A stretch of DNA of 64,000 nucleotides, from positions 31,783,501 through 31,847,500 of the forward strand of contig NC_091093.1 of assembly GCF_024713975.1 (NCBI RefSeq), written 5' to 3'. Positions 56,701-64,000 of this stretch are shown here, in pieces. The position numbers and the translations under genes were made by a program. Under the pieces are notes generated by a model. It made no database searches. It saw only the letters and a program-made list of their open reading frames with translations, and was not told the origin of the DNA. Numbering within the stretch: position 1 is the first letter of the stretch; each line of letters starts with the position of its first letter. This stretch comes from Paralichthys olivaceus. Taxonomy: Eukaryota > Chordata > Actinopteri > Pleuronectiformes > Paralichthyidae.

Positions 56701-59700
56701 GGTGAATGATGAATCACAAAAAACAACATATGAGGGTTTCATGGCCTGGAGGCTCTTTTTGGCTCTGCGCTGTTGCATGCCTGGAAGAGGTTGTGCTGAC
56801 AGCTTCATAAAAGAGATTGATATGCATGTAGAAGGGTTTCAAATGGGACAGCTCCTGCCACCATACACTTTCAGAAATGAAGATGAATACATTGTGAATA
56901 GAGAAGAAATAAATAAAACACAGAACAGAATAATACTATTGGCTGTTCACTCAATCTGTGTATGGGCAGCAGCATCTAATTCAAAGTCAGAACACTTAGA
57001 ACATAACTCACCAATAGGCAGAACACGGTACAGAGCTGGACCCTGACACTGTTCTATACGGACCTGGACCTGTAAGTAGATTTTGACGGACCATTTCTAT
57101 TTGAAGTGTGCCTCGTTACTCAGCCAATCAAATAATTTATTCAGAGCAACGTTGTGAGTGAAGTGAGTGGGTGTGTTTGTCAAAATAAAAACACACATGC
57201 AGCCAGGGTCAGGGAAACAGACATGACTCTACAATGAGGAAAATAGAAAAAACAGAGCTTTTAATCCAGAATGGATGGACTCGTAAATGTTCATACTTTC
57301 CACAGGAAGTTCAAAACCAGTTTGCCTCTTATGCTCCCAGACTGTGGCCATTATCTAAAGTGACAATATGAAGCGTCACTGAGGCAAAGCACAAATCTTT
57401 AATAGCGTTCATACCCGTTCCACCAGAATCCTGACAAAATCATTCGCTGCCAATAAATGTTCCCTTAAAGCTGCATGAATTTTGGGACAACATAAAAAAC
57501 CTTTGACTGACTAAGGAAAAGAGTTGTTTGAAAAAAATCAATCAAATCCCCATTTGAAAATCAACAGCCACAAGATTAACATAAATATTAACCCAGGATG
57601 TGCTAGAGCACCATGTGTAGGCTTAGCTGTTGATGAGTCAACTCTGTCTGACAATGTTCAGTTGTTAGTTTATGTAAGCTTCTTAAAAAAGGAGAAGAAA
57701 GAGTTCTGGCTTCCCAGAACTCTTCACTAAACTCTAACCCTAACCCTTCATCTGTTGGGTGTTAAATCCATTCCTACCACTACAAGACGAGTGCACATCT
57801 ACCTAGCTATGCAGAAGATGTTAGTGAAGAGGGGAATAGAGATAATAACCATAGATGGACCTGCCATGGTGGAGAGAGAGAGGAGCTGTGGCAAGAATGA
57901 AAGAAGACAATCCTGAGCTCATCTCTTACCATTGCTTTATTCATCCCATAGTCCTGTGCTCCGCCCTGTCAGATGAGTACACAATGACGACGATGATAAA
58001 CCTTCTCTGTGCATAAAACTCTGGTTTTTATATTTTACAGTTTAAGCAAACATTTTATTTTAAATAAACTATAAACTAAAATAAAACACAAATGCATTCA
58101 AATAAATATAAATTGAATTAAGAAAAACATTATTTTAAAATATAAAATGAAATGCATAATGAATAAACTCAGCTTATAACTCAAACCAGCTCATCTTACA
58201 ATCATACCACAGTTGAAGTCACAGTTTATCAACATTCTTATGTTTGGTTTCAACTGTTAATTACTTTTGATATTAAAGGGCATTTCACATCAGCTACATT
58301 TTTCTCCAAGACTAAACTACCACACAGATATTGCTAATGGCTCATAGCATTCAGTGACACCCTCTGCAACAACCTGCTCCCACTGGAGTGAGAAATAGCT
58401 GCAGTGTGTCAAGACAGAAGGGAAATTAAGAGCCAGGAATAGCTGTTGTAAGCAGTCAACCACCTTAGAAATCCTTTCCCTCACTGCTGGATTTTCACAA
58501 CAATTTGACAGGATAGGAGTGGATGTGTGTTTTCATGAAAAAACGTCTTAAACTTTGATGAAATCCAATATGTGTTTGGAAATTATTTTATGAAAACACA
58601 GAATATAAACAGATTCTCCTGAAGTGACCTGCTTGACCTACCCAGGGCTATTCTGTGATTAAGCTGTTTACAGAGAAGTTCAGATATTCTCCGGAAATGA
58701 TCTACAGGTTCTGTATGTGAGAACAAATCTCTGAGCCAGTGTCTCTGGACATTTTCTGGAACTTTTCCTGCAGCTTCCATGTGAGAAAACAGAGTGAGCG
58801 AGTGGGTGTGTTGATGATGTTTCTATCAGGTGATGGACGTGATGTTTCAGCACAGAATGAGACATATCCAACCAGTATGTTTCTCCCTTGTTTGCATTGT
58901 TAGCAAACAAACTTCAACTTCTTGATAAAGACACTGGCCCAGATTTAGTCAAGAGCAGCAATGTACAATGTGAGCAATCAGGTCAGACAATTCGCTTTCC
59001 ATCTCAGTTAATAATCGCACAGTTCGAGGTGGAATTTATCAACATACATTTATATAACCACACAGTGCATGTCCAGCTTAAGTGATATCCAAAATAGACC
59101 TCCACCAAGAATTTGACCATACAGATGTTTTAAATGAAAGTCATTCAGTGGGAGATAAAACCTCACATGCCTCACATGTGTCTGTACCAAACACTTTGTT
59201 TAAAACCGAGCCCTTACTCTCATTCAAATGGAATTGAGTATTTTCAAAGACAAAGGACATTTTTTCCAACAACATACAATCGTGTTGAAACACGTGTTGG
59301 TTTTTCCGTTGCTGTAGTAACCTTTACAGCACATTGCTTTCCTGATCGCCTGCATTCTGCTCCATCGCACTGATCAGAGCTGTCAGGAGGATCTAAAGCT
59401 GTTGAGCCTCAACTATCGAGTGGCTGGTCATCTGGACTCTCTACTCTCTGGCACCTAAATTGAGCTTCACACATGCACAAATAAAGACAAAAACACATAC
59501 TACTGGCAGGGAATCCTGATTAAAGAGTGAATCACCACTAATTCATCAGAGAAATCATTGTGGCGCTGCATGACTGGCCACACCTCGCTTAAAGGAATGT
59601 CAAAGCAGGTGTTTATGGAATATGGGAAATCATACTCTAAGCCATGTCTAATAATGGTAATGATAATTATATCAAGTTGTGAAAGACACTGATTTCTGTA

Positions 59701-59814
59701 TGTATTTTATTATGATTATTATCAACAATAATACTTATTATTCATTGATAATTATTTGAATTTTTGCTGCTATTATTAATAACATCCTTACACTTTTATT
59801 GTTTTCATTATAAC
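56701..59814. other. Gene-poor stretch, no gene recognised
   Basis: AT-rich. The 149-codon frame at 56597-57046 has no known domain. Low-repeat DNA at 58200-58500 could be conserved non-coding sequence. A lone pair CTAACCCTAACCC at 57735-57750 is telomere-like but too short to be an array. Confidence 0.45.
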
Positions 59815-60070
59815 TAGTCAGAGCTGAAACCAAGTGTTCCTGGTCTCTCTCCCCCTCTCCTCCCCCTCCCCACTATCTCTATCTCCCCTCTTTTTCACCT
59901 GTCTCTCCTCTCCTTCCCATTTTTCTCTGTATCACCAACCGGTCGATGCAGATCATGTCTCCACACTGACTCTGGTTCTTTCTTCCAGTTAGTGAGGAAT
60001 GTTTTTCTCTCTCAGTCATCAGAGCTGCTTATTGTGGGAACTGTTGTTTGGATCTTTGGAGACCCTGCGA
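59815..60070 (+). repeat. CT-cored retroposon, shorter copy
   Basis: GTCAGAGCTGAAACCAAGTG, a CT-rich core, CACCAACCGGTCGATGCAGA and TCATCAGAGCTGCTTATTGTGG align in order with the 53490-54062 copy. The tail is missing. Confidence 0.7.
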
Positions 60071-62474
60071 GATAAACATTCGTATTTAAACTTTTGAGTT
60101 AAGGTCAAGTAAATATCAAAAAATGCTTGTGAGGAGTTGTTGTAAATTTACAATTCTGAATGATCTATTGTCTGAAAAACAAATGTTACCACAAATAAAG
60201 TACAAGAGTTTGGAAGCTGATTACAGATCACCTGTAGCACAACAGTCAGTCCTGATGCTCTATTACAGCTTCTGGCTCTCTGCTCTCCCTCTGTTACTTC
60301 ATCACTGCACTGAATACAGGCCTACAATAGAGCCAGATATGAGACCAGAGTGTTTGGTTGGCAATATATGCCATACATCAGCATAATCCAAAGGCTGCAG
60401 GCAGATCTCCTCGCTCCTTTGAGTCCAATTATAAAGTGTGTGTTGTGTGAGCAGACGGGCTGTGTCGCAGATAAAGCCTGAGATCCAGCAGCCTCCCTTC
60501 CTCAATCTGACACCCACACACTTTCATATATACCCAGCTATAGAAACACATAGGTGCACACACACACACGTACACAGATTTGTTCAAATGTAATGATGCA
60601 TATCATGCCACTGCATTGTTCTTTAATCTTGCGCATTTACCATAAAAAAATTAATTAGCAAGTAGAATTTATTTAATGGTGCGAATAAAAACAAAAATTC
60701 ACCACCTCACACATTTACTCATGTACATGTTTTTTTCATTCAAAGATTCACCCAACTTCTGCAAAATACATGTATATACCACTAATTTGATTTGCCTGGA
60801 TCTTGTTGACTTCAAACAATCAAAAAAGCAGAAAAAAACAAGGATTCACGTATAAACACTGTGTTATCTGAGTCAGTCATCAACAGGACATTACCTGTCT
60901 GGACCTTTCAAAACCTTTACAAATCACCACTCCAAAACACAGTTTTCTGATCAGACATAGTTATTGATAAGATTTGGTCTGATCCACAATCAAAACAACC
61001 TGGTTAGTATTTGGGAACAATTGTGGCCTTGTTTGAAGGAAACTAACCCTCCTCTGATGAAAGCCTGCCCCCTAGAATTCACTCCTCCATGCAACTCAAC
61101 TGCAGCAGCAAATTCATTCTGTAAAAAATAAATCTAAACAATTTTCTTTGAAAACGAATAATTTCAGAAAATCTTAAGAAGTTCGAGCATGATCAGAATT
61201 AGATTTAATCAAATTTGTGTCCTGAACCACATGCAACAGAAAACTGGTGCAGTCCTTGTTCTAAACCTTTCTGTTTAAAATGGGATAACTCTAAAAGTAC
61301 TGTTTTTGTGATCAACATTGTACGTTGATGTGTCCCAGCCACAGCTGCTACAGAACAGTGGTCACCTTTTGAAAGCTTAATCATATCACATGAGAGACAC
61401 AGATGGACAGAGATTTCTGGATAGATAATGGAATGAGTGATTGGTATTGTGCTGTGGTTCTCGAGAAAATACACATCCAAGCAATTAAGTTATAAACAAA
61501 TAATTAATTTACAGCAAACATTTTGCTAGGGCAGATTATGCAAAACGAATATACATAAATTCCCAAAAATATGAGAGTGAACTATTTTTTCAACACAGTA
61601 AGAGACCATAAAAATCCTCAAAACAGAGCTGCATGTTTTCTTTGAAATTAAGTTTTTGTGGAAAGAGGCAGATACTGTGTTGATGTCAATGTATGAGCAG
61701 ATAAAAATGTCAAAAAAGGTTGTGGGTTGGAAACCACAGCAAGTGAAAAGGAAAACAATTTTGCCTTTTTAAAAAAAAATCTCATCGTTATGGTGTAATT
61801 TTTTCCCAGCTCAGCAATGAGTGGCCCCTTGGAGTGTTTTAAGCCATAGATCAGAGTCTGTAATGACACCCAGTGGGAGAGGATATTGCTTAATGTCAAG
61901 GACCTTCTCTCTCTCAGATGCACTCCTGCATGTCCCCCTGCCTCCTCACCTTCCCACATCACTTTGATATACTTTTTACTTGTTAGTCTGTCCTTCTTTC
62001 TTAAACAAAATTTTGAATTTTAAATCTTATACATTAACTGTTAACAGTTTAAAATATATAACATTTATACAACAAAATCCCTTACAAAAAACTAGCCCAA
62101 CTTAATTTATAATCTATAATACTTAACTAGCTTCCTGACATCCAAAAGAAAATACAGGGGTCCTACCTGCCTACCTAAACAAAAAAAGAATTAAAGAGTT
62201 ACAAAAATAAAGTATTCTCACCCCTACAATTATCAGGACTGCTCAGAATATCATTCAAATGTAAATAGTGATGACACAACAATTCAGGTCAGACAGGTTT
62301 CAGAAAGGAAGGCACGGTCGTGTTGGAAGCCAGGAAAAAGGCATTGGCAGGTGACTTTTTAAAGCCAACTCCATCAGCATATCCTCCAATCACCAACCGG
62401 AACTGACACTCAGACACAGGAAATACACAGAGCAGGGGAACAGCACATACCTCCGGGCAGGGAGGGAGACACAT

Positions 62475-62475
<1 letters not shown>
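60071..62475. other. Gene-poor stretch, no gene recognised
   Basis: AT-rich with a few short frames lacking domains or splice context. Confidence 0.45.

Positions 62476-62476
<1 letters not shown>

Positions 62477-62540
<64 letters not shown>
62477..62540. repeat. Long (AC)n microsatellite
   Basis: About 31 AC repeats. A poly-C run (62691-62702) and (GT)n (62829-62854) follow. Confidence 0.95.
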
Positions 62541-62543
<3 letters not shown>

Positions 62544-62890
62544 TACAATATGACTCAGAGTCATAACATGAGGTTCAATCCCAGACACCAAAACTCTTCT
62601 CTCACTGTGAACCTCTATCTTCAGTACTGTCGTCCACCAATCACGTGTGCACGACATCTGTGCTCTCCAGTGTCTGACTATATGATATGCCCCCCCCCCC
62701 CCTTTCATTTCATCCATCACACCCATTGTCTGTCAATCCACTTCTCCATCTTTTCCATTCCCTTGTGAGGCCAATCCCATTTACACCGTAGAAGAGGGAA
62801 ATGCCTCTGAGAAGTGCATGTTTCTGTGTATGTGTGTGTGTGTGTGTGTGTGTGAAAGTGCGATATGGAGACAGTCAACCAGAGAGTGAG

Positions 62891-63050
62891 ATAGGGTTAG
62901 GGGGTTAGGGTGTTAGGGTTTTAGGGGGTTAGGGTTTTAGGGGGTTAGGGGGTTAGGGTTAGGGGGTTAGAGGGTTAGGGGGTTAGAGGGTTAGGGGGTT
63001 AGGGGGTTAGGGTTAGGGTTAAGGGTTAGGGTTAGGGTTAGGATAAGGGG
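62891..63050 (+). repeat. Degenerate TTAGGG telomere-like array 1
   Basis: About 22 units of TTAGGG, TTAGGGGG, GTTAGAGGG and TTTTAGGG. G-rich strand on plus. Interrupted only by unit variants. Confidence 0.9.
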
Positions 63051-63059
63051 TAAAAGCAC

Positions 63060-63520
63060 ATAGGAGGAGATATTCTTGAATAACTTTTTTTGTGAAGGTC
63101 GGAGCGACTTGGAAAGTGGTTCCGTCTGCACTAATTTGGGTCCTGCGGATCGATTGGTGCCATCCCCGAGCTTCTCCGACCTTCGGAAGGGGTCGAACGA
63201 GGAAATTCCCCGAAATCTGAGGAGATATTCTTGAATAACTTTTGTTGTGAAGGTCGGAGCGACTTGCAAGTAGGCTCTATCCCCACTAATTTGGGAGCTC
63301 GTAGGACCTTCGGAAGGGCAAATGGCCAAAGTGGGCGTGGTGAAGGCTAGGGATAAGGGATAAGAGCACATAGGAGAAGGAGATATTCTTGAATAACTTT
63401 TGTTGTGAAGGTCGGAGCGACTTGCAAGTAGGCTCTATCCCCACTAATTTGGGCATTGCGCATCGATTGGTACCATCCTTGAGCATCTCCGAGCTTCTGA
63501 AGGGGTCGAACGACGAAATG
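63060..63520 (+). repeat. Subtelomere-like satellite, units 1-3
   Basis: Three units starting GAGATATTCTTGAATAAC at 63067, 63221 and 63381. Unit 1 is type A (GACTTGGAAAGTGGTTCCG, GGTCCTGCGGATCGATTGG). Units 2 and 3 are type B (GACTTGCAAGTAGGCTCTA, GCATTGCGCATCGATTGG). Unit 2 carries an internal deletion and a GGGATAAGGGATAAGAGCAC bridge. Minus-strand frames through it are by-products of the repeat. Confidence 0.85.
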
Positions 63521-63700
63521 GTAGGGTTAGGGTAAGGGGGGTTAGGGTTAGGGTTAGGGGGGTTAGGGTTAGGGTTAGGGGGGTTAGGGGGGTTAGGGTT
63601 AAGGGGGTTAGGGGGTTAGGGTTAAGGGGGTTAGGGGGGTTAAGGGGGTTAGGGTTAGGGTTAGGGGTTAGGGTTAGGGTTAAGGGTTAAGGCTTAGGAT
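63521..63700 (+). repeat. Degenerate TTAGGG telomere-like array 2
   Basis: About 25 units of TTAGGG/TTAGGGGGG/TTAAGGGGG, same orientation as array 1. Confidence 0.9.
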
Positions 63701-64000
63701 AAGGGATGAAAGCACATAGGAGAAGGACATATTCTTGAATAACTTTTTTTGTGAAGGTCAGAGCGACTTAGAAAGTGGTTCGGTCTGGACTAATTTGGGT
63801 CCTGCGGATCGATTGGTGCCATCCCCGAGCTTCTCCGACCTTCGGAAGGGGTCGAACAACGAAATTCCCCGAAATCTGAGGAGATATTCTTGAATAACAT
63901 TTTTTGTGAAGGTCGGAGCGACTTGCAAGTTGGCTCTACCCCCACTAATTCGGGTATTGCGCATCGATTGGTACCATCCCCGAGCTCGTAGGACCTAACC
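63701..64000 (+). repeat. Subtelomere-like satellite, units 4-5 (to window edge)
   Basis: A type A unit from 63726 and a type B unit from 63881, in the same A-then-B order as units 1-2 and spaced 154-155 bp. The last bases (GAGCTCGTAGGACCTAACC) run off the window. Confidence 0.85.

Noticed and set aside
56597-57046. 149-codon plus-strand frame
   Set aside because: No recognisable domain. It crosses the donor-like site at 56700 and is in a different frame from the open exon-like segment.
62289-62726. 145-codon minus-strand frame
   Set aside because: Contains (CV)n from the AC microsatellite; no domain, no splice support.
62991-63964. Repeated minus-strand frames sharing a KSLRPSQxKLFKNIS-type phrase
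   Set aside because: Translations of the A/B satellite. The frame stays open in more than one phase and joins TTAGGG translations, so it is not a protein family.
1-64000. A new multi-gene defence or metabolic system
   Set aside because: All confident genes belong to well-known vertebrate families with conserved neighbours. The unexplained parts are repeats and non-coding DNA.

Overview
This is a vertebrate nuclear window, almost certainly from a teleost (percomorph-like) fish. The genes are intron-rich with GT/AG splice sites. Hand-spliced proteins match vertebrate families over their full length. The repeats (tRNA-headed SINEs, Tc1-like and hAT relics, short inverted-repeat elements, TTAGGG-type telomere-like arrays) are those of fish. 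I see no bacterial, phage or CRISPR content. The species cannot be fixed from the sequence alone.

Layout. 1-640: first coding exon of MFAP1 (minus). 1704-3037: HDDC3/MESH1 (minus, 4 exons, 180 aa). 3464-10748: VPS33B (plus, 23 exons, 616 aa), sharing a short divergent promoter with HDDC3. 11844-20246: PRC1 (plus, 14 exons, 610 aa), with a CCAAT plus CHR-like cell-cycle promoter. 21280-22640: an AT-rich minisatellite. 23017-24933: PTPMT1 (plus, 4 exons, 182 aa). 25983-26670: a dead Tc1-like transposon. 26825-30210: NDUFS3 (plus, 7 exons, 260 aa). 30.2-35.4 kb: transposon relics. 35401-37283: C1QTNF4/CTRP4 (minus, 2 coding exons, 391 aa). 37.3-62.8 kb: no convincing coding gene, only retroposon copies, local duplications, a telomere-like array with embedded palindromes, and a 51.9-52.9 kb stretch that looks like a distal 5' UTR exon with conserved-element-like sequence. 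62.9-64.0 kb: degenerate TTAGGG arrays alternating with a two-type unit of about 154 bp, a subtelomere-like composite.

The genes are not one pathway. HDDC3, VPS33B and PRC1 form a block known from human chromosome 15q26, and MFAP1 is also on human 15. PTPMT1, NDUFS3 and C1QTNF4 form a block known from human 11p11. The two blocks meet at the 20.2-23.0 kb interval, which is filled by the minisatellite. PTPMT1 (cardiolipin synthesis) and NDUFS3 (complex I) both serve the mitochondrial inner membrane. VPS33B acts in vesicle tethering, PRC1 in cytokinesis, and C1QTNF4 is secreted.

The most notable non-genic signals are: (1) the ordered A/B satellite mixed with TTAGGG repeats at the right end; (2) a 16-bp perfect palindrome and its variants inside a CCCTAA array at 46 kb; (3) duplication of the PRC1 exon-1 splice donor inside an intronic minisatellite; (4) tandem arrays in or beside nearly every gene. 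I did not find a convincing new molecular system. These structural features are the best candidates for follow-up.
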